Below are positions 24,296-32,073 of a DNA stretch of 34,232 bases, piece by piece (within the stretch, counting starts at the first letter, position 1; each line of letters opens with the position of its first letter). Origin of the DNA: Deltaproteobacteria bacterium. GTDB taxonomy: Bacteria; Desulfobacterota; Desulfobulbia; Desulfobulbales; SURF-16. The DNA lies in the NCBI GenBank assembly GCA_024277655.1, contig JAJRUT010000108.1:1-34232 (forward strand), given 5' to 3'. Position numbers and translations under genes: made by a program. Below the pieces are notes generated by a model. That model had not been told where the DNA came from, did not search any database, and saw only the letters and a list, made by a program, of their open reading frames with translations.

Positions 24296-26653
24296 ATGGC
24301 TGACGACAATGACTTTGATGAATGGCTTGATGACGTCGAAACAGATGACGATGGGGAGTTGGATCAACTCAATATTGATGCTCTGCTCAGCGCCGTGGAT
24401 GACGAGAAGCCCACACCGGAAGACAAAACCGCAAGCAGTGCTTCCGATCTGGATCAAACAAATATCGATGCCCTGCTTGGTATCAACAGTGATGAAACTC
24501 CAGAACCTGAAACGGCTGAAGATAATACGGAATCGGGCGAACTTGACCAGGACAATATTGATGCCCTGCTTACCAGTGACAGCGACAAAATTGCCGAAGA
24601 CCTCAGTGGCGACCTGGGCCAGGACAACATAGATGCCTTGCTCGAGGGGACTGACGACGATCCGGCTGAGGATATGGATGACCTGGACCAAGACAATATT
24701 GATGCCATGCTTGCCAGTGACAGCGATAAAATTGCTGAAGACCTCAGTGGCGACCTGGGCCAGGACAATATAGATGCCTTGCTCGGGGGGACTGACGACG
24801 ATCCGGCTGAGGATATGGATGACCTGGAGCAGGATAATATTGATGCCCTGCTTGCCAGTAACAGCGATAAAATTGCCGAAGACCTCAGTGGCGACCTGGG
24901 CCAGGATGACCTTGATGATCTCTTAAGTGGAGCTGCGCCTCCTGCTGAAAAGCCGGAGGCCGGAAGTGAAACCCCTGAAGAGGATATTGACGCCCTCTTT
25001 AATGATATTGATGCCGCAACCTCAGAAGAATCGGCTGCCGGGCCAGAAGAGTCCTCGGTGGATGAACTCTTTGCCGAAGATAGCAGTGGTGATGAAACTA
25101 CTCTCAGCGCTGAGGCCTCTGATGAAGTTGCTGATACGGCCTTTGACTCCGAATTTGATGAAATGGACCAGCTTTTTTCTGAACTGGACGATGACAGCCC
25201 CGACGATGAGCCTTTCCAGGCCGAAGAAATCGATTTTGCCGAAATGCTGGACACCTCTGACGCAGGAGAAGATGAATTTATCTCCCTTGGCGATGATGAT
25301 GACGACTTTGCCACGGAAGAACAGGAAGCCGAGCCAGCTGATGATGGTAACGAAACAGATATTAGCGCCATCCTCACAGCAGGGGATGACACTGCAACTG
25401 CCGAAGACAAAAAAACACTAGGTGGGGTTATCCCCCCCATGCTCAGCGGCATGAGCAAGACCAGCATCTCCGCCATTGGCGGAACCTTAGTACTGTTACT
25501 CCTCTTTGGCTTTTATTTCATGTTCTCAGGAGGCGATGGCCCGGACGATATCACCGTGGCCGAGGTAGAAACAATGACAGGGCATGTCATGCCAGCCTCT
25601 CAGGAGGAGGAAGACAACTTTATTCCCATCGCCCATGACGATACCTACACCATGGCTGCTGATGGCAGAGAAATCCCAATTGAACTGCAGGCAACCGATG
25701 AAGATGACCAATCTCTGGCCTTCGACGTGACAATAAATCCAAGCTATGGGCGACTCTCGGGAACTGCACCGAACTTCACCTATCTTGCCAATACCAATTT
25801 CCCCGGCGAAGACAGTTTTGAATACACCGTATCCGACGGAAAAGACTCTTCCGTAACGGCCACTATTACCATTACGGGGCCAGATCTTAAAGGCCAGGCC
25901 TTGGCGGAACAACTTGCTGCGGAAAACCGGAAAAAGAAGATTATTGCCAAAGAGATCAAGGCCAAGAAACCAGCGGTTCTGGCCAAGAATGTCCATTTTT
26001 ACACGGATAGCACCTCACCCGTCACCATTAATTGGCGCCGAATCTGGCAGGAGGCCAACAAGAGCGATTACGACCCCAAGGTTCATGTGGAAATTGTTAA
26101 GACCGAGACAGCAGGACGCCTTGCAAGGGCCACAGGAAGCAGTAGCAGGTTTAGCCCTGATCCTTACTCAAGCCGGACAGATCTCATCTTTTACCGATTT
26201 AAGAAAAACGGTTTCCGCTCACAAACCAAGACCATTTCCATTGATATTTCCCTTGGAAACCCTGCCCCGGAAATCCATTTAGCGGAACTTAAAGAGGGGT
26301 ACCCTGTGGGCCAAAATGTCTCCCTTGATGCCAGTCCCAGTCGTGACGATAGTCCAGGCAACCTACGGTTCACCTGGCAACAAATAGCCGGGACTCCGGT
26401 CTCCATGCTGGTCTCTCCTGACAACGGTAAAAAGATGAGCTTTGTAATGCCCTCATCCTTCTACAACCAGAAAGATAATGGCCCGACATTCAGGCTCATA
26501 GCAACAGACAAGACAGGCCAAACCTCAACAAAAGAGATTCATACCAGAACCATCACCCGCAGACAGGCAGCGCTGTGGCGGGGCAGTAACGGTGGTGTTA
26601 TGGAGGATCCGGCCCTAAAGGGGCAATACTTCCCCTGGCCGTATGATGATTAG
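24296..26653 (+). CDS. Membrane protein with array of FliM-like LxQDNIDALL motifs and Ig-like domains
   Basis: This 785-residue protein has three parts. Residues 1-385 are extremely acidic and cytoplasmic by the positive-inside rule, with about eight clear copies of a ten-residue motif: LDQLNIDALL at 22, LDQTNIDALL at 52, LDQDNIDALL at 83, then copies at 107, 130, 154, 177 and a divergent one at 201, plus weaker DIDALF at 230. One membrane segment lies at about 391-411 (ISAIGGTLVLLLLFGFYFMF). The outer part has a cadherin/Ig-like tandem domain at about 445-528 (EDSFEYTVSDGKDSSVTATI) and a PKD-like domain near 660-760. The motif resembles the CheY-binding start of FliM/FliY (E. coli LSQAEIDALL). 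No signal peptide is present. Function is unknown. Confidence 0.85.
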   Translation: MADDNDFDEWLDDVETDDDGELDQLNIDALLSAVDDEKPTPEDKTASSASDLDQTNIDALLGINSDETPEPETAEDNTESGELDQDNIDALLTSDSDKIAEDLSGDLGQDNIDALLEGTDDDPAEDMDDLDQDNIDAMLASDSDKIAEDLSGDLGQDNIDALLGGTDDDPAEDMDDLEQDNIDALLASNSDKIAEDLSGDLGQDDLDDLLSGAAPPAEKPEAGSETPEEDIDALFNDIDAATSEESAAGPEESSVDELFAEDSSGDETTLSAEASDEVADTAFDSEFDEMDQLFSELDDDSPDDEPFQAEEIDFAEMLDTSDAGEDEFISLGDDDDDFATEEQEAEPADDGNETDISAILTAGDDTATAEDKKTLGGVIPPMLSGMSKTSISAIGGTLVLLLLFGFYFMFSGGDGPDDITVAEVETMTGHVMPASQEEEDNFIPIAHDDTYTMAADGREIPIELQATDEDDQSLAFDVTINPSYGRLSGTAPNFTYLANTNFPGEDSFEYTVSDGKDSSVTATITITGPDLKGQALAEQLAAENRKKKIIAKEIKAKKPAVLAKNVHFYTDSTSPVTINWRRIWQEANKSDYDPKVHVEIVKTETAGRLARATGSSSRFSPDPYSSRTDLIFYRFKKNGFRSQTKTISIDISLGNPAPEIHLAELKEGYPVGQNVSLDASPSRDDSPGNLRFTWQQIAGTPVSMLVSPDNGKKMSFVMPSSFYNQKDNGPTFRLIATDKTGQTSTKEIHTRTITRRQAALWRGSNGGVMEDPALKGQYFPWPYDD
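24542..24925 (+). repeat. Tandem 141-bp coding repeat (47 residues)
   Basis: Within the acidic membrane protein, residues 83-129, 130-176 and 177-210 form two full copies and one partial copy of a 47-residue unit. Each full unit holds two motif copies (L-D/E-Q-D-N-I-D-A and LGQDNIDALL) linked by SDSDKIAEDLSGD and closed by DDDPAEDMDD. The copies are nearly identical at base level, which suggests recent duplication. The two earlier motif copies at residues 22 and 52 have unrelated spacers. Confidence 0.9.
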
Positions 26654-26732
26654 GTTAGAAGGTAAGAATTGAGTAGTTGAAAATTGAAAATAGAAGCAAG
26701 GGGAGAGGGTATTCTACTCAAAAAACACCTTT

Positions 26733-27395
26733 TCACCATTTCGCCTTTAAGTCCGTAATTGCCTGTCCGTAATCATCGGCACCAAAAATGGCAGAACCTG
26801 CCACAAAGATATTCACCCCGGCCCCGGAAATTTCCTCGATTGTAGCTGGTGATACCCCGCCATCAATCTCAATACCGATCTCGCGCCCCGTGGCATCAAT
26901 CATTTTCTTTAAGGCTCTCGCCTTATCAAGGGTTGAAGGGATAAACGACTGACCACCAAATCCCGGATTAACACTCATCAACATCACCAGATCAAGATCT
27001 TCCAGAATATAGTCCAGAGTTGTGAGCGGGGTGGCAGGATTGAGTACCGCCCCAGCCTTGCAACCAAGCTCTTTAATCAGACTAATGGTGCGATGCAAAT
27101 GGGGGCAGGCCTCCACATGGACGGTGATCCAATCGGCTCCGGCCTTGGCGAAATCAGGGATATATTTATCGGCATTCTCGATCATCAGATGAACATCAAG
27201 CGGCGCATCGGTGACCTTCCGCGCCGCATCCACCACCAGTGGCCCAATGGTGATATTGGGCACAAAATGACCATCCATAACATCAATATGAACCACCTCA
27301 GCTCCGGCATCAAGCACGGCATTGATCTCCGAACCAAGAGATGCAAAATTTGCTGACAAAATAGATGGCGCCAACATTTTATCTGTAATTTTCAT
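26733..27395 (-). CDS. rpe: Ribulose-phosphate 3-epimerase
   Basis: This 220-residue TIM-barrel enzyme interconverts ribulose 5-phosphate and xylulose 5-phosphate in the pentose phosphate or Calvin pathways. The family blocks are all present: LAPSILSANFASLG, HIDVMDGHFVPNITIG with metal-binding histidine and catalytic aspartate, DVHLMIENAD, MSVNPGFGGQSFI, and EIDGGVSPATI with the second catalytic aspartate. It is 12 bp downstream of the M16 peptidase gene on the same strand and converges with the acidic membrane protein gene. No terminator is evident in the 79-base convergent gap. Confidence 0.96.
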   Translation of the reverse strand: MKITDKMLAPSILSANFASLGSEINAVLDAGAEVVHIDVMDGHFVPNITIGPLVVDAARKVTDAPLDVHLMIENADKYIPDFAKAGADWITVHVEACPHLHRTISLIKELGCKAGAVLNPATPLTTLDYILEDLDLVMLMSVNPGFGGQSFIPSTLDKARALKKMIDATGREIGIEIDGGVSPATIEEISGAGVNIFVAGSAIFGADDYGQAITDLKAKW

Positions 27396-27407
27396 TCGTT
27401 ATTTCCT

Positions 27408-30086
27408 TTATTTTTCAATAGATTCTACACCCTTGGCGCCAACCGTAACCATAACGTAATGATCGGGCTGAATGTATTTACGGGCAATTTCAAGAACCCG
27501 CCCTGGGGTCACCTTATTTATTTCCTTCTGATAATAAACCCCATAATCCTGGCCCAAACCATAGGTTTCATTGAGTCCCATATCCATGGCCTGTTCGCCG
27601 TGGGTCTGCAAGCGTAATTCATAATTTGAGATAAGAACATTTTTGGCCCGTTCAAGCTCTTTGGCCGTTACAGGTTGTCCAAGAACAAGATGTAACTCCT
27701 TCCACAGGGATTTTAATGCCTCATCACGCTTATCGGGACTAGTGCCGATATACACCCCAAAGGAGCCGGTATCAATACCTGCCATGGAAAAGGCGGAGAG
27801 ACTATAGGCCAGACTCTGCTTGTCACGCAACTGCATAAATAGACGGCCGGACTGACCGGACAGAACATTGTCTAGTATTTCCAGAGCGTAACGATCATCA
27901 CTGGTCAAAGTCGTCCCCAAAAAGCCAATGACAATATGCACCTGCTCCTTATCCCGCTCAATGGTAAATAATTCCGGTTGAGTCGGCATATCCGGGGGCA
28001 GAAAACTTTCTTCAGAAATACCGGTGTCCAGTCCGGACTGCTCCCACTCACCAAAAAGAACTTCTACTTGGGCCAAAACGTCCTTAGCCTTGACATTCCC
28101 GGCCACAGCAAGAACCAACCGCTCTGGAGTGGCATGACGCTTATAAATCGCCTTTAGCTCAGCCACCTGCAATTGGCTGATGGAATTCTCGGAGCCAAGG
28201 GTATTGAGACTGTATGGATGCCCCTGAAAGAGTAAACGGTTAAATTCTCGGAAAGCCACAGAGGGAAGTGAGTCGTCCTGCTGGCGCAACTGAGCCAAGA
28301 GTTCCTGGCGAATCTTCTCCGCCTCATCCTCGGCAAAGCCTGGCGTCATTAAAACATCACGGACAAGCTCCATGGCCGGCTCAAAATAACGACCAAGAAA
28401 CGCCCCCTGCAAACCAAAGGTATTGCGGCCATTGAAACCGGACAGGGAACCGGCCATCTCAGCAACCTTCAGGGACAACTCCCTGGAACCTAGCTGCTCT
28501 GTTGTCTTGGGAAATAAATCACTGATAAAGGCAAAGGCACCGCTGACCTGCTCGGTCTCTGAACGTAAACCGCCGGGGAAAATCGCCCGAATAGCCACCG
28601 TATCCACATCATGGTCTTCACGCACAAGCAGGGTCAAACCGTTTTTCAGTTTAAAGCGGTGAACATTAGTCAGATATGCCTCTTCAACATAGGAAGGTGG
28701 CACCGCATTTTTGGCCCGCTCGTCAGCTCGCAGGATCAAGGCCTTAAACGACTCAAGATCAAGGCCAATTTCATTATCCCTAGAGGCCAGAAAACCACCG
28801 GCCACATTCTCGGTGGTCAGATATTTCCTGGCAACCGCCATGATATCTTCACGGGTCACCCCCCGGATCCGTTCAAGGTATTCGGCCGACAAGGGGCTTC
28901 CTGTCTGAAACTCAAAGGAGCCCAGGGTTCTGGCCTGTCCCTCAGCCCGTTCCAGATTAAAGACAAAATCAGCCTCTAAATTGCGCTTCACCCTGGCAAG
29001 TTCCCCATAGGTGACCGGCAGGTATTTTAATTTAAATACCTCAACCAGAATAGACTCAAAGGCCTTTTCCATATTGGCCTGATCAAGCATGGCTGTAATT
29101 TCGAGCAAACCTGGATATTTGGGGGTAAAAGCTGCCGCATGAACCTGATAGACCAGCTGCTGTTTATCCCGTAATTCGTGGAACATTCGTGAGGTATCAC
29201 CCTCACCTAAGAGGGAGGCCAGAATATCAAAGGTGGGGGTGTCGGCATCAAGAAAGGGGGTTGCCGGAAAGGACAGGGCCAGATGACTTTGGCCCACATC
29301 CTCTTCAACCTTAAAAAACGTCACGCCCTTGTCCCTCGGCTCTTTAGGGAGAGGGGGCTGGACAAAGGTTCCTTTTGCCATCGCGGCCCCTCTGGAGGTA
29401 ACCCCTTGCACCACGTCAGCGGCACGCACATCACCCACAACAAGCACCATCATGTTTTCAGGATGATAATGCTTATCCATATAGGCCAGAATGTTTTCCC
29501 GACTAAAGCCGGAAACAGACTCCTCCGAGCCTATGATGGGTAAACGGTAGGGGTGAACCAGATAGGAGGTCTCCATAAGCGACTGGAACAACTTTGTGCC
29601 GGGCCGATCATTGCGCATACAGATCTCTTCAAGAACAACCTTCTTCTCCCGTTCAAGCTCCTCTGCATCAAACAAGGAATTTTGCACCGCATCAAACAGG
29701 ACATCCAACGCCTTTTGCCAATGGCGGGAGGAAAGGGTGGCATGATATACCGTCTGTTCAAAGGAGGTATAGGCATTGATCCGCCCCCCAAGACTTTCAA
29801 TCTCCCCAGCCAACTGACCCGGCCCCCTGGTTGGAGTGCCTTTAAAGATCATGTGTTCAATAAGATGAGTAATTCCGGCCTCATCCTTATCTTCGTAAAT
29901 TGAGCCGGCCTTTACCCAGATTTGCACTGTGGCGACCTTGGTTCCCGGTGTCTCCTTCACCATAATGGTGAGACCATTATCAAGCGTCTCCTTATAAAGA
30001 TGAGGGGCCAGGGGTACGCCAGCGACATTGTTTGCCATCATAAGAAAAACCAACAGAGAAAAGAGTTTAAAAAGGTGGGACTTCAT
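27408..30086 (-). CDS. Exported M16 zinc peptidase (insulinase/pitrilysin family)
   Basis: This protein of about 892 residues is a two-repeat M16 peptidase. A signal peptide (KLFSLLVFLMMANNVAG) targets it to the periplasm. The first half carries the inverted zinc motif HLIEH at about residues 74-78 and the downstream glutamate in KKVVLEEICMRN. The second half has the same fold (VRAIFPGGLRSE) but reads GAFAFISDLF where the zinc motif should be, so it is an inactive structural repeat, as is usual in the family. I choose the ATG at 30086 because GGGAG lies five bases before it; an ATG at 30098 overlaps that site. It is probably co-transcribed with rpe. Substrate is unknown, likely small peptides. 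Confidence 0.9.
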   Translation of the reverse strand: MKSHLFKLFSLLVFLMMANNVAGVPLAPHLYKETLDNGLTIMVKETPGTKVATVQIWVKAGSIYEDKDEAGITHLIEHMIFKGTPTRGPGQLAGEIESLGGRINAYTSFEQTVYHATLSSRHWQKALDVLFDAVQNSLFDAEELEREKKVVLEEICMRNDRPGTKLFQSLMETSYLVHPYRLPIIGSEESVSGFSRENILAYMDKHYHPENMMVLVVGDVRAADVVQGVTSRGAAMAKGTFVQPPLPKEPRDKGVTFFKVEEDVGQSHLALSFPATPFLDADTPTFDILASLLGEGDTSRMFHELRDKQQLVYQVHAAAFTPKYPGLLEITAMLDQANMEKAFESILVEVFKLKYLPVTYGELARVKRNLEADFVFNLERAEGQARTLGSFEFQTGSPLSAEYLERIRGVTREDIMAVARKYLTTENVAGGFLASRDNEIGLDLESFKALILRADERAKNAVPPSYVEEAYLTNVHRFKLKNGLTLLVREDHDVDTVAIRAIFPGGLRSETEQVSGAFAFISDLFPKTTEQLGSRELSLKVAEMAGSLSGFNGRNTFGLQGAFLGRYFEPAMELVRDVLMTPGFAEDEAEKIRQELLAQLRQQDDSLPSVAFREFNRLLFQGHPYSLNTLGSENSISQLQVAELKAIYKRHATPERLVLAVAGNVKAKDVLAQVEVLFGEWEQSGLDTGISEESFLPPDMPTQPELFTIERDKEQVHIVIGFLGTTLTSDDRYALEILDNVLSGQSGRLFMQLRDKQSLAYSLSAFSMAGIDTGSFGVYIGTSPDKRDEALKSLWKELHLVLGQPVTAKELERAKNVLISNYELRLQTHGEQAMDMGLNETYGLGQDYGVYYQKEINKVTPGRVLEIARKYIQPDHYVMVTVGAKGVESIEK

Positions 30087-30098
30087 ATCTGCTCCCAT

Positions 30099-30328
30099 AT
30101 TTAAGGGTAAAACTATTGTTCCAAATCAGTAGTGTCCGAATAGAAGGTTTCTGGACATTGAATCCGGACATTACTGGTTCCAAATTGCAGATTGACATCT
30201 ACAACAACCTCACAGGGGTACGCTACACTATTCTTAGGATACTGTCGGACGTAGACATAAATCTTACTGCAAATTAGATTCTCTATGTCCGACAGAACCC
30301 CAGGCTCCACTAGTAACCATTCCTAAAA
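30099..30328. other. lgt-M16 gap rich in TGTCC/GGACA inverted repeats
   Basis: This region separates two minus-strand genes. CTGTCGGACGTAGA (30242-30255) is inverted at 30282-30295 with one mismatch in 14. GGACATT occurs twice 13 bases apart (30153, 30166), TGTCC is at 30134, and TTCCAAAT is repeated directly at 30119 and 30178. A possible 65-residue frame on the minus strand (30113-30310, GTG start) covers nearly all of it; I do not recognise it and do not call it a gene. The repeats suggest a degraded element, a structured RNA or a multi-site operator. Confidence 0.5.
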
Positions 30329-31123
30329 CTAACTACAAGGTTTTCGGTTTAAAAGCCAGAGAAAGAGCCCTCCAGCGACAACCATAAGGCCACTGAGCAA
30401 CTGCCCCCTACTTATAATGCCGAGCATAAGGCCAAGCTGGGCATCTGGTTCGCGAAATAATTCCACAAAACAGCGCAAGACGCCGTAATAAAGAATAAAA
30501 AATGCCAAAATAGTCCCATGCTGTAAGCCCCTGCGCTCCTTTAGGCGTCCCATCCAGACCAATAGACTAAAAAGAACGAGCCCCTCAAGAAGGGCCTCAT
30601 ACAGTTGGGACGGGTGGCGAACAATATTGCCACCAGCGGGGAAGATCATGCCCCAGGGAACATCTGTGGCCCGCCCATAAAGCTCACCATTAATAAAGTT
30701 GCCAATCCGGCCAAAGCCAAGGCCAATGGGTAATGTTGCGACATAGAGATCCGCTGTTTCAAAAAAATTAAGGGAAACCCTGTGACAGTACCATACTCCC
30801 CCCAGAATAACGCCAAGCATTCCGCCATGGAAAGACATGCCACCGGCCATGGTATTGAAACTCTGGAGGGGGTGGTCAAGATAATAGGGCAGATTATAGA
30901 ACAGGACATAGCCCAAACGCCCACCTACCACCAGACTGAGAAGCAGCACCATATTCAGGTTGTCAAACTGGTCGGCCAGTGCAACCAGGCCCTGGCGTTC
31001 GATCTGGCGGCGAACCAACAGGAAGGTGGCAATAAAGCCAAGAACATACATCAATCCATACCATCGCAGAGCAATGGGGCCGACACTAACAATGATGGGA
31101 TCAATTTCAGGAAAATTCAGCAT
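30329..31123 (-). CDS. lgt: Prolipoprotein diacylglyceryl transferase
   Basis: This 264-residue integral membrane enzyme transfers diacylglycerol from phosphatidylglycerol to the lipobox cysteine of prolipoproteins. The start MLNFPEIDPIIVSVGPIALR and IALRWYGLMYVLGF are typical. GGMSFHGGMLG carries the essential histidine and GRIGNFINGELYGR is the Lgt signature. Seven hydrophobic segments are visible. AGAAGG lies four bases before the ATG. Its activity would serve the FlgO-type lipoprotein at 21922. It may share a transcript with the M16 gene, but the repeat-rich gap makes that uncertain. Confidence 0.96.
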   Translation of the reverse strand: MLNFPEIDPIIVSVGPIALRWYGLMYVLGFIATFLLVRRQIERQGLVALADQFDNLNMVLLLSLVVGGRLGYVLFYNLPYYLDHPLQSFNTMAGGMSFHGGMLGVILGGVWYCHRVSLNFFETADLYVATLPIGLGFGRIGNFINGELYGRATDVPWGMIFPAGGNIVRHPSQLYEALLEGLVLFSLLVWMGRLKERRGLQHGTILAFFILYYGVLRCFVELFREPDAQLGLMLGIISRGQLLSGLMVVAGGLFLWLLNRKPCS

Positions 31124-31486
31124 AAAACCTTCTTTTTAAAAGAAAAAACCAAAGAGCAGGACTCTACCATATTTAGTCAGGGGAGGATAAGCATAAACAC
31201 CAGCATACACGAGACTAATAACAATTCTTCTTTATTTTCAATACGTTGGCAGGAAAAAAACAGCCAGCCGCTACACCAGCGAGAGCAAACAGGACCAGCG
31301 TTTAGATAAAACTAAACACCAGCCTAGGCTCCATTAAACGATTTGCCAATTTTTTTCTTGATATACTTGAACTAGGTTACACACCATACAAAAATTACAG
31401 AGCATTTCGATTCATATAAAGTTCTTTCTTTTTGTTCACACCCTGGGGGCTTACGATACACCACTTAACAGTTTTGGAGATTTGTA
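31124..31486. other. Intergenic region between divergent lgt and the 107-residue protein
   Basis: This 363-base, AT-rich gap must hold promoters in both directions. TTGATA and TTGAAC near 31360-31372 could be -35 elements for the plus-strand gene, but I see no well-spaced -10. A TTTTTAAAAG block lies just before lgt. No hairpin with a T-run, no RNA gene and no convincing reading frame were found. Confidence 0.35.
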
Positions 31487-31810
31487 ATGAACAACGATGC
31501 ACAAAAAAACAAGATCCATACAGGACGCCAGACTCAAACATTAATGCTCAGTAAAGAAAACAAAACCAGCGGTTTCTCTGTGCGTCTGGCAGACGGAGAG
31601 TCGTGGGATAACCGTTCGGTGGAACTTGCCATAATGGTTGTCCAAGACACCTATCTTGACAAAATTTATGTGCCTGAGAAAAATGACGACTCCGGATTTC
31701 ACATGAATCAGGTCATGATTCGCCACAATCATTTCACTCCTGAGTACGAACCATCCCGCCACGAAATGCGTATCTTTGACGCCCTTGACGGGGTTGCCAC
31801 CGAGATGTAG
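31487..31810 (+). CDS. Hypothetical small protein
   Basis: I do not recognise this 107-residue soluble protein. It has no signal peptide, membrane segment or cysteine. A polar N-terminus rich in lysine, glutamine and asparagine leads into SGFSVRLADGESWDNRSVEL, then AIMVVQDTYLDKIYVPEK and a C-terminal part rich in histidine and methionine (MNQVMIRHNHF). GGAG lies eight bases before the ATG, and a strong terminator follows 64 bases after the stop. With its own long leader and terminator it looks like a single-gene transcript. Confidence 0.75.
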   Translation: MNNDAQKNKIHTGRQTQTLMLSKENKTSGFSVRLADGESWDNRSVELAIMVVQDTYLDKIYVPEKNDDSGFHMNQVMIRHNHFTPEYEPSRHEMRIFDALDGVATEM

Positions 31811-31874
31811 TTGAGGTAAAAGTTTAAAAATCGGCGTACACCTCTTTCATATTCCGATTAACACCTCTTCTTCA

Positions 31875-31913
31875 GGCCATGGGAAATTCAGCCTTCCCAT
31901 GGCCGTTTTTTTT
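31875..31913 (+). terminator. Rho-independent terminator
   Basis: An 11-bp perfect stem, GGCCATGGGAA (31875-31885) pairing with TTCCCATGGCC (31894-31904), has an 8-base loop and is followed by G and eight T, then more T. It ends the transcript of the 107-residue protein. It is the clearest terminator in the window. Confidence 0.93.
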
Positions 31914-31986
31914 GTTTTTTTTCAGGCCCATTTTTCTGGGCTGACTTCTAAATCCTAAACCATTTATTAACTCAGCATTAGCCCCC

Positions 31987-32015
31987 TACCTTGATAAAAG
32001 AGTCCAATCAAGGTA
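31987..32015. promoter_or_regulatory. Perfect dyad upstream of the GTPase gene
   Basis: TACCTTGAT (31987-31995) and ATCAAGGTA (32007-32015) form a perfect 9-bp inverted repeat around an 11-base centre, 59 bases before the GTPase start. There is no T-run after it, so it looks more like a regulator-binding operator or an mRNA hairpin than a terminator. Confidence 0.5.
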
Positions 32016-32073
32016 CAACAGAGGCTCGCGTAGGTTATACCCCCTTGAAAACAATGTCTCTGGCGGTACGTAA

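Noticed and set aside
24454-25476. A 340-residue open frame on the minus strand, serine-rich
   Set aside because: It is the mirror of the Asp/Glu-rich repeat region on the plus strand; its composition is only Ser, Ala and Leu runs and no ribosome binding site is seen.
30113-30310. A possible 65-residue protein on the minus strand
   Set aside because: It has a GTG start, no clear ribosome binding site, no recognised family, and coincides with inverted repeats; it is noted but not called.
30782-31309. A 175-residue plus-strand open frame
   Set aside because: It is antisense to most of lgt, which is firmly identified, and its sequence shows no family features.
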